DNA from: Rhexocercosporidium sp. MPI-PUGE-AT-0058
Lineage: Eukaryota > Ascomycota > Leotiomycetes > Helotiales
Assembly: GCA_020746875.1 (NCBI GenBank)
Contig: JAGTJL010000006.1
Span: 1,798,001 to 1,862,000, forward strand
Length of the DNA: 64,000 nucleotides
Reading direction: 5' to 3'
Shown piece by piece: positions 35,411 through 45,785 of the stretch (positions within the stretch are counted from its first letter, which is position 1; every line of letters begins with the position of its first letter). Below the pieces are notes generated by a model. That model searched no databases and had not been told where the DNA came from. It worked only from the letters and a program-made list of their open reading frames with translations. The translations under genes were made by a program, and so were the position numbers.

Positions 35411-37948
35411 ATGAATTGGACCGGAGGAGGCCTTCACCGGCACTCATCAACCAACCTCACCAAAGGCAGTGCCCAACAACTACAAAAGCAACACTTCGCA
35501 AAGGTTCAACACAGCCTTCGCACCGGAAGTTTAGCCAATAAGAAGTCACCCGTCAATTTCTCTGTCTTTGGTATCGATATACGTGATCGTCAGCGCCTCG
35601 ACCAGAAGCTTTCTTCTCCACAACACAGTTCCAACGTCAATGGAGATAATGGATCTCAGCGGTCTCGAGCCAGTCTTGTACCAGTATCATATCTTCCTCC
35701 TCCAGTCCCCGATGCTAGGTATGCATCCCATTCCCGCGAGCACGGAATCTACAGACCTTGGCGGCCAATTCACATCAAGAGAAACCCGAGTCAAGTGCCG
35801 GACGATGACCTATACAATGCAACCCCTCCTCCACGAACGACGAAACGAAAGCGCGATATTTCAGTGTTAGAGTCAGATGCGGGGGGAGTGTTACAAGATC
35901 AGGAGGAGAAAGAGTCGCTGTCAGAAATAAAGAGAAGGCTGCTCCGAAGAGGGGATTGGGTCGGTACCACCATGCAGAAGCCATTGAAGCTCATATTTGG
36001 TCCTATCAAAGATCGGGATGATGTTGGCAAGAGGAGGAAAGTTCCCGTTGAACAGCGAGCAAGATACCGTTCTACGCACTCCCATATCGATTCTCCATTC
36101 CCGGTAAGGAATACATCCCTCCTAGACTACCGTGCTGGTATACAACGGAGACAAAGAATACATCCTTCAGCACCGGATGTTAGGATATCTATCGGTGGTA
36201 GGACAGTACCGCCTGGTGTCAGCTCGAGTACTGGGCAACGAAGAGGACACTGGACAAGCGAAAGGAGAAGCTCTCGAGCTGTGTCGTCGCTTTTGCTCCT
36301 GGACGATGAAAGTCCTCGAGCTTTCAACAACAATGAGCGTTTGGGGAACGGCTCTACGGGATCAGAAAAGACCACTCTTCTCCTTGAGGACTCCTCAAGG
36401 GTTTCTTCAAATCACGGCTCGGATGGGGTAAGCCGACTTTCTCAGAAGTCGTCAGCACTATCAGGCGAGCAACGCTCAAGGCAGGAGGACTTACATGGGC
36501 ACTCTAATGCGAGCCAGGGTCAAGGGAGAGCTGGCGTAACAGCAGACTCTCTTGCGAGGCTTCAGCGGGACTTTCAAAAGCATACAAGCCCGGGAAAAAA
36601 GTCCTCTCGCCATCCCCACAAACAGGTTGCCCCAGAAGTGGATCTCCGCCGCCGTCTTCGTTCAGGAAAGGAAGTTTTCTCCTCATCATCAGCCTCCGTA
36701 CATCATCCGCAACCTCATACCTCGAAAAAATTCTTTCTTCTCCGAGAAGGCTCGTTGCAATTGACTGAGAGCAACTTGGCGCAGCTTGGAAACGCAAAGC
36801 CAACGGTTTCTAGCTCACAGCTACTTGAAAATGATATTTGGAGGAAGTGGGTTCAACATGAAAGTGAAGACGAGCAAGAAGATGATCGATTGTCTGACAA
36901 TTTGTTGGGAAACGAATGGATCAGCCCTGGCATGAGCATGACTACTCCGCTAACGAGATTGCCGAATAAATATGTTCTGGACGATGATGCATACTCGACT
37001 GGGCTCGAGGAACCATTTCACCCTGGTCAGCTTCTCATGGAACAAGATGATGCGTTTGGTAAATCGAGCCACAAGGATGCATCGAGTCAATGGGAGGGGA
37101 CAGAACAAGATGGGCACGAAGGAGACTCAATGGAGGTCCAGAATGTCACGACGAGATCTCGCGACAATGCAATACTTATTGAGAATTATGAGGAAGGTCT
37201 CATGGAGTCCTCAAATGCTAGAAAGAGTTCTCAGGACTTCGGCCCGCCCGCTGAAGCCCTTCCACCGCGAGAGCCTCCCGTGGTCACACAAACTAAAGAA
37301 GATCCCGACGATGTCTGGAGGAAGTTTGTCTTTGGGAGCAGTGATGGTTCAGATTCACCCGATCCCAACGCAGCTGACAATACCAACATTTTCGGAAGAG
37401 GCCCAGGCCAGTCTTCAATCATTGCACATCCCTCCTCGGAAGAGGGTTTAGACGCTGACTTTCACTCAATACCTCCTACCCAGCCTATAACCCCCAGGAT
37501 GCCACAAGATACTGAAAACACCTCATTCCTTACCACCTCATATCAGTCACATTCGGTGGTTCGACCGAGTCCACAAACTATTTCTCCTGCACGCGATGGA
37601 AAGATCAGCATGCACGCATCCAACGGATCAGCTCCAACGTCCACTTCTGCGCTGGCTTCAACTTCCAGGGCAATCCACGCTAGGCCATCATCATCTTCAT
37701 CACACACTGGATATAACGACACTCTTAGGTCACAGAAGAAGGTTGTGTTCACCAAGCCAGAGCCATTCATCGAGCGAAACTCAAATGTGGATACTCCACA
37801 AGATCTGGAGCCGCTTTATATTGGTCGAAGAATAACGGGGAAGGATGAGAAGGGTGTGTCAGAGTCGAAGGGAAATAGAGCCAGGAAAGCGTCAGAGTTT
37901 CTACATCCAGAAGAGCAAGATGAGCTTAAATCTATTGAAGATGATTGA
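35411..37948 (+). CDS. Uncharacterised fungal protein with MNWTGG start (845 aa)
   Basis: A single long exon codes for 845 aa. I know of no function. The N-terminus MNWTGGGLHRHS, followed by QQLQKQHFAKVQ, resembles a start that recurs in filamentous-fungal proteins of unknown function. A further ordered-looking block is SEIKRRLLRRGDWVG, followed by PLKLIFGPIKDRDDVGKRRKV. Most of the rest is rich in Ser, Arg, Pro and acidic residues and probably disordered. Scattered short repeats such as NDIWRKWV and DDVWRKFVFGSSDGSD suggest two related short linear motifs near the middle and C-terminus. Basic clusters (TTKRKRD and GKRRKV) could serve nuclear import. No membrane span or signal peptide is seen. 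The frame is open upstream to 35210, but the ATG at 35411 is the natural start. Confidence 0.75.
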   Translation: MNWTGGGLHRHSSTNLTKGSAQQLQKQHFAKVQHSLRTGSLANKKSPVNFSVFGIDIRDRQRLDQKLSSPQHSSNVNGDNGSQRSRASLVPVSYLPPPVPDARYASHSREHGIYRPWRPIHIKRNPSQVPDDDLYNATPPPRTTKRKRDISVLESDAGGVLQDQEEKESLSEIKRRLLRRGDWVGTTMQKPLKLIFGPIKDRDDVGKRRKVPVEQRARYRSTHSHIDSPFPVRNTSLLDYRAGIQRRQRIHPSAPDVRISIGGRTVPPGVSSSTGQRRGHWTSERRSSRAVSSLLLLDDESPRAFNNNERLGNGSTGSEKTTLLLEDSSRVSSNHGSDGVSRLSQKSSALSGEQRSRQEDLHGHSNASQGQGRAGVTADSLARLQRDFQKHTSPGKKSSRHPHKQVAPEVDLRRRLRSGKEVFSSSSASVHHPQPHTSKKFFLLREGSLQLTESNLAQLGNAKPTVSSSQLLENDIWRKWVQHESEDEQEDDRLSDNLLGNEWISPGMSMTTPLTRLPNKYVLDDDAYSTGLEEPFHPGQLLMEQDDAFGKSSHKDASSQWEGTEQDGHEGDSMEVQNVTTRSRDNAILIENYEEGLMESSNARKSSQDFGPPAEALPPREPPVVTQTKEDPDDVWRKFVFGSSDGSDSPDPNAADNTNIFGRGPGQSSIIAHPSSEEGLDADFHSIPPTQPITPRMPQDTENTSFLTTSYQSHSVVRPSPQTISPARDGKISMHASNGSAPTSTSALASTSRAIHARPSSSSSHTGYNDTLRSQKKVVFTKPEPFIERNSNVDTPQDLEPLYIGRRITGKDEKGVSESKGNRARKASEFLHPEEQDELKSIEDD

Positions 37949-38154
37949 GGGAGCTGGAAATAAGACCTTGCTCTACTTTTGAAGAATGAATTGGGCTATT
38001 TGCGTAGACTGGGGTTCTAGCTTACTATAAGATTCTGCTCAATGCATGTATGCTTTTCGTGTACCCTGGTGTACAGCACCTGTGTCACGCCTCTGAATCT
38101 GACGATGTCTTGCAAGAGTAGGTAGTCCAGACGACATGCCTGAGAGTGTCAAGC

Positions 38155-39708
38155 TCAACCTCCATTTTGTGTTAAAAAGCTAACTAATCTGTCCATTTTG
38201 CGATTCCTCGCAAGCTCCAGCAATGTCTGGACAACCACAACTGCTTCACTAGATATACTTACCGGTGCTGCAAAATCGTGTCCTCGAATCCTCATCTCTT
38301 TACCTAGTATCAAACAGATATCTTCATATTCATTCAATAAAGCGCATAGGAGAGGGGTCCGCCCATAGTCATCTACAACCAAGACGTCCGCCCCATTCTC
38401 AATCAACAGCAGCACCACGCACTCTATCCCCTCCTCAGCCGCCAGATGCAGAGCCGTCATACCCAGGACCTTCCGCTGAGGTTCCCACTCAACCATATCT
38501 GTCATAGTGTTTGCCGCAAAGACATTTACTTTTCCATGCCCTTCCCCTTCCCTAGCCGAAGCCATAGCCTTAATCAAAACCCGACACACTCCCTCAGAAT
38601 CGAACTCCTCTCCCGTATTCCTCCCGTAGTACAGCAGCGCACACATCAACGGCGTAGCGCCATTTACGCTATCCTTAAAGAGATCTCCTCCCTTACAAGT
38701 GTCAAGCAACACTTCAACGCACATCAAGCTCCCCCTCGCGGCATGGTAATGTAACAACGGAACATTTTCTAACCCAACCGATACATCACCGCCTGCTTCC
38801 ACAAAAGCCCGAACGATTCGCCGCATCCTATTCGCACCGAGTTGCGCTCCCATCTCAGTGACAACCGTACGTCCTATATCATCACCCGGTAAGACATCCG
38901 CTCCCCAATCCAGCAGCAAGTCAACGACATCACCACACCCCCGAATGACCGCTGCGTTCACGCATGTATTGCCATGTACATTCACAGCTTGAAAATCCGC
39001 ACCACGCTCAAGTAGCACCTTCATTATCGGCGCGCTGCCGATATAGATAGCTCGATGCATGACCTCGCCGCTAGTAAGCGGCGCCCAGATCCCGAGTCCA
39101 TCTACACCTGACTTGGACTCTAGAGCTTCGAGTACGCATTGTACGCTCGAGAGAGATTTGCTGAAGATAGCTTGCACTAGGGCTGTGATGTTCGTGTTAG
39201 ACACTGCTCTGGGGTCGGCACCTGCTTGTAAAAGCGCCCTCAGGACAGGTTCGTTTCCACGTTTGACTGCGGCGGCTATGAGTGGGGTGTTGCCTTGCGG
39301 GTCCCGGGCTTCGATGTCTGCGCCTTTGGAGAGGAGGATTTCGAGGACGAGGGGGTTGCCTTGGGCTGCAATGTGGTGGAGGAGTGTGCGTTTGTGGATG
39401 TCTACGAGGGTGTATTGAGCGCTGGGTCGGGAGTGGAAGTAGGAGAGGATCAGGTGCGAGGTCCAGCGTGGAGCGCAGTCTAGACAGCGGAGGGGTGTGG
39501 GGTGGTCTGGGTTTGAATAGGAGTCTGAGGGTGATGGAGGGCGGGATTCTTCTTTTTCTGGCTGGAAGAGGATGGAGGGGTTGTAGAGGTGGGGGGTGAG
39601 GAGGATTGCAGTGCGTTGGTGGGTTTGGATTAGGGAGTTGAGAGATGGGTTGGGGAGAAAGTGGGCGAGGTGGAGGATGAGTTCGTTGGAGAGGGTGTTG
39701 AATGACAT
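38155..39708 (-). CDS. F-box-like/ankyrin-repeat protein
   Basis: This single-exon gene codes for 517 aa. The first 45 residues (FNTLSNELILHLAHFLPNPS and what follows) fit an F-box, the Skp1-binding helix set of SCF ubiquitin ligases. Ankyrin repeats follow from about residue 105, with typical cores such as RTLLHHIAAQGN, GNTPLIAAAVKRGN, KVLLERGADFQAVNVHGN and MTALHLAAEEG. The repeats in the middle are irregular and separated by insertions. Such F-box/ankyrin proteins are numerous in filamentous ascomycetes and probably act as substrate receptors; the target is unknown. The gene converges with the MNWTGG gene, with only 206 bases between the stop codons. The 5' part is unusually GC-rich relative to the flanking DNA. 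Confidence 0.85.
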   Translation of the reverse strand: MSFNTLSNELILHLAHFLPNPSLNSLIQTHQRTAILLTPHLYNPSILFQPEKEESRPPSPSDSYSNPDHPTPLRCLDCAPRWTSHLILSYFHSRPSAQYTLVDIHKRTLLHHIAAQGNPLVLEILLSKGADIEARDPQGNTPLIAAAVKRGNEPVLRALLQAGADPRAVSNTNITALVQAIFSKSLSSVQCVLEALESKSGVDGLGIWAPLTSGEVMHRAIYIGSAPIMKVLLERGADFQAVNVHGNTCVNAAVIRGCGDVVDLLLDWGADVLPGDDIGRTVVTEMGAQLGANRMRRIVRAFVEAGGDVSVGLENVPLLHYHAARGSLMCVEVLLDTCKGGDLFKDSVNGATPLMCALLYYGRNTGEEFDSEGVCRVLIKAMASAREGEGHGKVNVFAANTMTDMVEWEPQRKVLGMTALHLAAEEGIECVVLLLIENGADVLVVDDYGRTPLLCALLNEYEDICLILGKEMRIRGHDFAAPVSISSEAVVVVQTLLELARNRKMDRLVSFLTQNGG

Positions 39709-40726
39709 GATTAATGAAGATGGTGGAGGTCTAAGATGTATGGAGGAGATTACAAAAGTCTGTGGTTCTTGGACATATGGTGCTGAAAGTTGCCGATTTC
39801 ACGAGAGACTACCCAAATGAACATCTGCAAGACTTTAAATCTTTGCGAAATATTCATCGAATCAATGTATAATAAGGAAATATAGATAACACATTACTTG
39901 TTTTAACAAGCCCAAAAAAAGATGGATATTGATTTTTAAATGTTCCGAAATATCCCCAGTACTTTGGAAATGCATATTTGTCAAATCGGCAACTTCTAGC
40001 CGCCCCGTAGAGGGTGGGTATCAAAGCAACCCAGTCATTGGCAGAAGGAGGGAGAATGTTTCAAACAAATCATTTGTGGCAGATCAATGTCCAGAGCGGT
40101 GTGAGGGGGACCATAAGAGTCGGATATCAGAACCATAAGCGAGTTCCTGTGATCTGAAATTTATAGGTAGTTACTTTGAAAGAGAATCAGGGAAATTCAG
40201 ACTTTTCCCATAAAACATTTGCGTTCACTATACTAATACAAGCTGGTGGTCCTTCACCAAAAGTTTGCAGGCTACACAAGGAAGGATTCAGAGACGGTTT
40301 TTGTGGAGTTGTTGCAAATTGAAAGTACCGTAAATTTCTCAGCACTTTGGAAATACTTTTGGGAGAAAAATAATCCAGATCAGCTATCGGCTATTTGTTA
40401 CTGAGTTGCAAGAGACAAAAGTGGATCCAATCTACCGTAACTCACGAGAACAGTAGTTTAGAAGATTGATTTTGGTGTTCCACGCGTGCCAGAATCAGCC
40501 ACTTGATTCTTCCCCGTACAGGCAGTGAAGCAAGGTTTGAGACTCAAATCTTAAATAGGCGTGTGTAGATCATTGATCGTTCATTCGTTTAGCGTGCATG
40601 TCCCTGCAAGAATATGCTGAGGAACCGCCACCTACACCTAGAGAAGTATGTTTATTCTCACCCATGGCCTACAATGTGCTTCCTCCTCCAAACCACAAAT
40701 CGCAACCCTCCTCGCACCCGTCTTCT
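39709..40726. other. AT-rich intergenic region
   Basis: These 1.0 kb lie between the ankyrin gene start and the sugar-transporter stop. The sequence is AT-rich with no protein-like frame. A 12-base inverted repeat, AGTTGCCGATTT (about 39788) and AAATCGGCAACT (about 39979), spans roughly 200 bases. The words AGTACTTTGGAAAT (39959) and AGCACTTTGGAAAT (about 40341) recur. I cannot assign these to a known element. Confidence 0.4.
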
Positions 40727-42627
40727 CTACTTCTGATCCCCAACATGCTCCTCATGCATCTCAACCGTATCATTCTTCTCCCTAATCTCCATCGCCCTCC
40801 TCTCAAGATCCCCCGCATAATTCGCTTGATACATCTTCTTATCATGGAACGCGACCAACCACGGCGCATTCGTGAACAGATAATTCATCTCCTCGAGCGG
40901 CAGGTTCTTCGTCTCAGGCAAGAACAGGTAGAAGAATAGCGCGTTGGTGAAGTTGCAGATGATGAACACGTAGTAGTATCGGTACCCGATGTTGGCCATG
41001 GCTGTACCGGTTACTTGGCCGATCAAAGTGTTGAAGGCGAAGGAGACCATGGTTGCGATTGAGACGCCCTTGGAGCGGGTTCGTGTGTCGAAGATCTCAG
41101 CGGGGATGACCCAGGAGAGGGGACCGCAGGTAGCGGAAAAGGAGAAGTTGTAAAGCCATGTCCTAGAAGTGGTCAGTTTGTGCTACTACATAGAGGAAGG
41201 GGGTTCTTACATCATAATGAATCCCCAGGAAGCGGATTTGTTGTTGCTTGATCCGACTGGGAACTTGGCGATTAAGATACATGCGATGAGGAAACAAACC
41301 TGTGGCCTTGTTAGTTACCTCTTTTTAGAAACGAAATCGAGCCGGGTGTAGCTGCTTACCATGTTCAAGAGGTTACCACCAATCAGCGGTCTTCTCCGTC
41401 CAAGTTTATCGACAAACAAAACACAGCAAGCTTCTCCAACCAAAGCAATAATATTATTGATAGCTTGGTACTTGAGAGCATTCGAGCCGCTGATGCCAAT
41501 AGAACCGTAGATATCAACACTATAGTACTGGATTGCCGAAACGCCAGTCATCTGGATCGATGCTTGCAGAGCACAAGCGATGAGTAGACGTCTGAATGAA
41601 GATCGGTTAGTAAGGAGCTCCATGTATGACTTGGCTTCGTTCTCGTGCTCGTGAGTAATGCTGTCTTGGATCTGGTCGAATTCGGCTCGGACCCAGGGAT
41701 CTGATTCGTTTCCGTTTGAGTGCAGGCGTGCGAGTGTCTTGAGACCTTCGTCGGGGTAGCCGTGGTCGATGAGCCACTGCGAATAGTTAGAAATCTGCAA
41801 TGGGAGAGTAGGCAGTTATGACTTACGCGAGGTGACTCTGGGAAGAGGAAGATCAACGCTCCAAGCACGATTGCTGGGACCATCTGGATTGCAAGAGGTA
41901 GACGCCATTGTGCTTGGTTTGTGAGGCTGACATATGTTCCATATGAAATCCATCCGGCGATGAAAGCTCCCAGGCCCAACATGAATTGTTGTAAACTCGT
42001 AATTGTACCACTAGTCTCCATCAGCAAATGTAAAGATATAAGAAGAAGTAGGGGCTAGAGGTTCAGCTTACCGGATCGATGGATGGGCAATCTCGGACTG
42101 GTAAAGTGGAATGATCATGACAAGGAATCCAACTCCAACACCAGCTAGCCAACGTCCTGCCCACATCATGTGGAAGGTGGTTGCGCCCGTTTGAAGCGCT
42201 CCGCCGAGAAGGTAGATGATAGATCCAATCACAATTGTCCATCTGCGACCAAGTCTATCTCCACTAGGTCCAGCAAGACCAGCACCGCAAAACGCTCCAC
42301 CAGTAAAAAAAGACACCACGATTCCGCTATCACAGGTTAGTTCCTCTCAATTTGCTCGTCGGGGAAGTCCTACGTTTGGGTTGTGGAAGGGTTGTTGAAG
42401 TAGTCTTTGAAATTCTGAGCTGCGATGCTGTGGCGCTAGTTAGCTACTGCGATCTCGAGATGGAAGCATTCTACTTACACTGAAGCAATAACACCGAGAT
42501 CGTATCCAAAGAGAATCGATCCCATAGATGCAAAGACACCCACCAGGAACTATCCAGATCAGCAATTGTGAAAAGTTCCAACACGTCATTAAACACATAC
42601 CTGGTAGACCTTCGGCTTGAGAACCAT
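40727..42627 (-). CDS. Major-facilitator sugar transporter
   Basis: This is a plasma-membrane proton/sugar or facilitated sugar carrier of the MFS sugar-porter family, 510 aa. The eight minus-strand exons are 42601-42627, 42479-42549, 42374-42427, 42072-42326, 41827-42010, 41360-41776, 41211-41299 and 40727-41162, and the summed frame is exact. Family signatures are present: FGYDLGV in the first span, DRLGRRWT after span 2, FPESPRWL at the end of span 6, DKLGRRRP after span 8 and LPETKNLPLEEMNYLF at the end of span 12. The C-terminal tail is short and acidic. The substrate cannot be read directly. The gene is divergent from a GH51 arabinofuranosidase, so a pentose such as arabinose, or an arabino-oligosaccharide, is a reasonable guess. 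Confidence 0.93.
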
Positions 42628-43411
42628 GATTGCGGTTGATACGAATACAGATTCGAAGGGCAGTTGCTCCAAAGAAAATGGGTGTGTTTCAAAAAAGGTT
42701 TCTTTCCATCAGGAAAAGATGGATATCTTATATGCAATACCGGGGAAAGCTACCTCTTCCTAGCAATCATGAATCAACAAAAGATCCCAGGAGTGGGTGG
42801 AGCAGCCTTCCATGCGGGGGAGGGGACCGGGGAAGCCATGGATGCGGTTAGATCCACGAGCTTCAAATTGTCAAGCATGTGCCATTGGCGTCAAGATACT
42901 ACAAACGGGCAGGAAAATGGGAAAGTCTTATTGGAACGCTCGTGAGGAGTTAGGGGTAGCTACTAACCAACGCCTACTTTAAAACACGGCCACAGCCCAT
43001 TTTCCTCTGCAGACCTCGGCGGTAGACAGATGCGGATGGGAAATGCCCCAGAGAGCGAGAGATTCCAAGCTTTCTGTTGGATGGGTGGCTGGGTGTGGGG
43101 AAAAGAGGAGGTGTAGTGGAGTATTGTTGTATTCTCGCTTCGCGGCCGGTGAATTGATATCCCGTCACTGGAGGGGATGGTTCTTCGAACCCCGCTACTC
43201 TGAACTGGATATATGCGCTCCAATCAACTTCATTACCACGAATTGCGTTGGGGGTTTGTCAGGGACATGGTTTGTGGAGCCAAACCCACAAATTGGACTA
43301 TCGTGAAGCGCTGTCTTGTCATGTGTTGCTCGACAGTGGTGACCTGAGAGATCCAGATGCGATTCTTGACCATTCATCATACACATACTGAATTGAAAGT
43401 ACTGTAATAAA
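42628..43411. promoter_or_regulatory. Shared promoter of the sugar transporter and GH51 genes
   Basis: These 784 bases separate two divergent start codons of functionally related genes. CreA-type words (SYGGRG) such as GTGGGG near 43096 occur but are too frequent to mean much alone. A short dyad GTTAG...CTAAC lies at 42949-42967. No XlnR or AraR consensus is clear to me. Co-regulation is inferred from the arrangement only. Confidence 0.4.
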
Positions 43412-45455
43412 ATGACGACTTTCACGAGAATCCCAGAGGGCGAGACCCCTTCCATAAGCATTGATGTAAATAGAAGGCTGTCGAAAATAGGTACGTGAAT
43501 GCGTACTGAAATGAAGAGTGGGATTATCGTCGTACTGACATTTTGAACAGATCCGATGATCTATGGCGGTTTCATGGAGTATGTTATTTTTATTTTGCAG
43601 ATGTTTTTATCTTAAGTTTGTTGCATTCTCACTCTGGAATCTGGTTCAGGCCAGAGGACCATACTTTCCACTTTCGGAATCTTGTCTTGAGAAGAATTAA
43701 GTGACGACATTCAAGAGTTTCGAGGTTTTGAGCCATGGACTTGGATATGCTGGAAAATTGCATTGTCAGGCCCAACCCCCGCTTTTAATAGCTACTGCAT
43801 GCGTTTCCCACCTAATATTATGTTGGTTCTTCATTCGCACAGAGCACTAATTCACAATACAGACATATGGGCCGCTGTATCTATGGCGGAATCTACGATC
43901 CAGGAAACCCCCTCTCGGATGAACACGGCTACAGAAAAGACGTCCTGACAGCTCTCCGTGAACTCGACATTCCCGTGATTCGGTACCCAGGAGGCAATTT
44001 CGTCGCTACTTACCACTGGCAAGACGGCGTTGGACCAAGAGAGAACAGACCCTCTCGTCCAGAGCTGGCATGGTTAGGAATCGAGACCAACGAGTTCGGT
44101 AAGTCACAACTGAGTTTCGTGACATGCAAGAACAGGAGACTGACAAAGCATCTAGGAACTGACGAGTTCATGCACTGGCTCAGTGTCCTGAGTGAAGGCA
44201 GGGAAAAGAGAGTCGAGCCTTACTTTGCTCTCAATTTCGGCACTGGCACTCTGGACGAAGCCCTGGCTTGGGTCGAGTACTGCAACGGCACCAAAAACAC
44301 CTACTACGCCAACCTGCGAAGGAAGCATGGCCACGAAGAGCCATACAACATCAAATACTGGGCTCTCGGGAACGAGGTACTCATCATCTTCCTTCCAAGC
44401 TTCCACGTCCAAAAAATTCGCCTGCTGATCAAAACAAAAAAACACAGATGTGGGGCGCCTGGCAAGTCGGCCAGATGACTTCAACAGACTACGCCAAAAC
44501 AGCCGCGCAATGGGCCAAAGCCCTCAAGCTCCTCGATCCCTCGCTATGTCTGATCCTCTGCGGAGAGACGGGGGTATCGTCATGGGATCACGCGGTTTTG
44601 AAAGAGTGCATCCAGTTCGTAGACATGCACAGTATCCACGCGTACACGGCATCGAACGAGCACATCCCCAACGCCATCGCGCCCCTATCGGCAGAGAGAG
44701 CTATCGAGACTGCGGCAGCACTTATCGACATTGCGAGGATCGAGAAGAACATTCCGCCTAGTGTGCCCAGGACGACGATCTGCTTCGACGAGTGGAATGT
44801 CTGGGACCCGAACCGGGCGCCTGGGGAGGAGGGCGCCGAGGAGCTCTATACCCTCTCTGATGCGCTGGGGGTGGCGATCTGGTTAAATGTGTTCGTGAGG
44901 CAGAGCAAGTGGGTGGGCATGGCGAATATTGCGCAGAGTGTCAATGTAATCAGTCCGTTGATGACGACGAAGGAAGGGATTTCAAAGCAGACTACTTGGT
45001 GGCCGCTGCTGCTGTTTACCAAGTATATGCGTGGATGGACTGTGGGGGTCCATGTCAGTGGTGGAGCGTATGATGGTGTCACGGAGCCGAAATGGTTGCA
45101 GAATGTGCTTGACCAAGGTGCGAGCTGGTTGGATGTCAGTGCTTCTGTGAACGAGGATGGGATTCTGAGTCTCGCTGTTGTGAATGTCAGTGAGACGGAG
45201 GATTTTGAGACTGAGTTGACGGGTGCTGGAAAGGATGTTGAGGTTTATACTGTTACTGGTAAGGATGTCAAAGTTGTGAATGAGGGAGACAAGCAGGAAG
45301 TTGGGATCAAGGAGAGCAAGTGGGATGGTGAGGGGAAGTACAAGTTCCCGAAGCATTCGTTCACAATGCTGAGATGGGATACTGGAAAGAAGGTTTCTGA
45401 TGTTAAAAAGGGAGACGGCAAGAGATTGGATACGAGAAAGATGGCTTGGGAGTAA
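43412..45455 (+). CDS. GH51 alpha-L-arabinofuranosidase
   Basis: GH51 enzymes release terminal L-arabinose from arabinan, arabinoxylan or their oligosaccharides with retention of configuration. The exons are 43412-43490, 43551-43578 (28 nt), 43863-44098, 44156-44376 and 44448-45455, giving 523 aa with an exact frame. The sequence carries MIYGGFMEHMGRCIYGGIYD, then RYPGGNFVATYHWQDGVGPR, the acid/base WALGNE (Glu188) and the nucleophile in CFDEWNVW (Glu303). The C-terminal part is the usual beta-sandwich with a short Lys-rich extension. No signal peptide is present, so this is an intracellular enzyme that would act on imported arabino-oligosaccharides. That fits the divergent sugar transporter next to it. 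Intron 2, at 284 nt, is far longer than the other introns here. Confidence 0.93.
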
Positions 45456-45785
45456 TCTTTTGCTTTCTTACACTTGTAATTAGGAGTTGAGGACAACAAA
45501 ATCCCGGTCACTCTCGCATGGAGCCCAAGGTTGAATATTGAGCAAATATGGACAGGAAATATATATCTGCTTGTGAAATTGAGGGATGTAGAGTATCGTG
45601 AGAGGCCAAAATATGAAGAAGAGACGAACATTTGTCAATTGGACCTTGCTAACTAATTACCAATGCCCGATCTGGCACCTGGATAGCCTTGCCGAGCCAA
45701 ACAAGCCATATATCTACTTCTGAACAGGGAATGCAGTACAGGTGAATATACAGTTTTAATCATACATAAGTCTAAATGACAATGT
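45456..45785. other. Convergent 3' region
   Basis: These 330 bases lie between the GH51 stop and the SDH5 stop and probably hold both 3' UTRs. No gene is seen. Confidence 0.45.

Noticed and set aside
42949..42967. GTTAG...CTAAC dyad between the transporter and GH51 genes
   Set aside because: Only five bases per arm, expected by chance in a region of this size.
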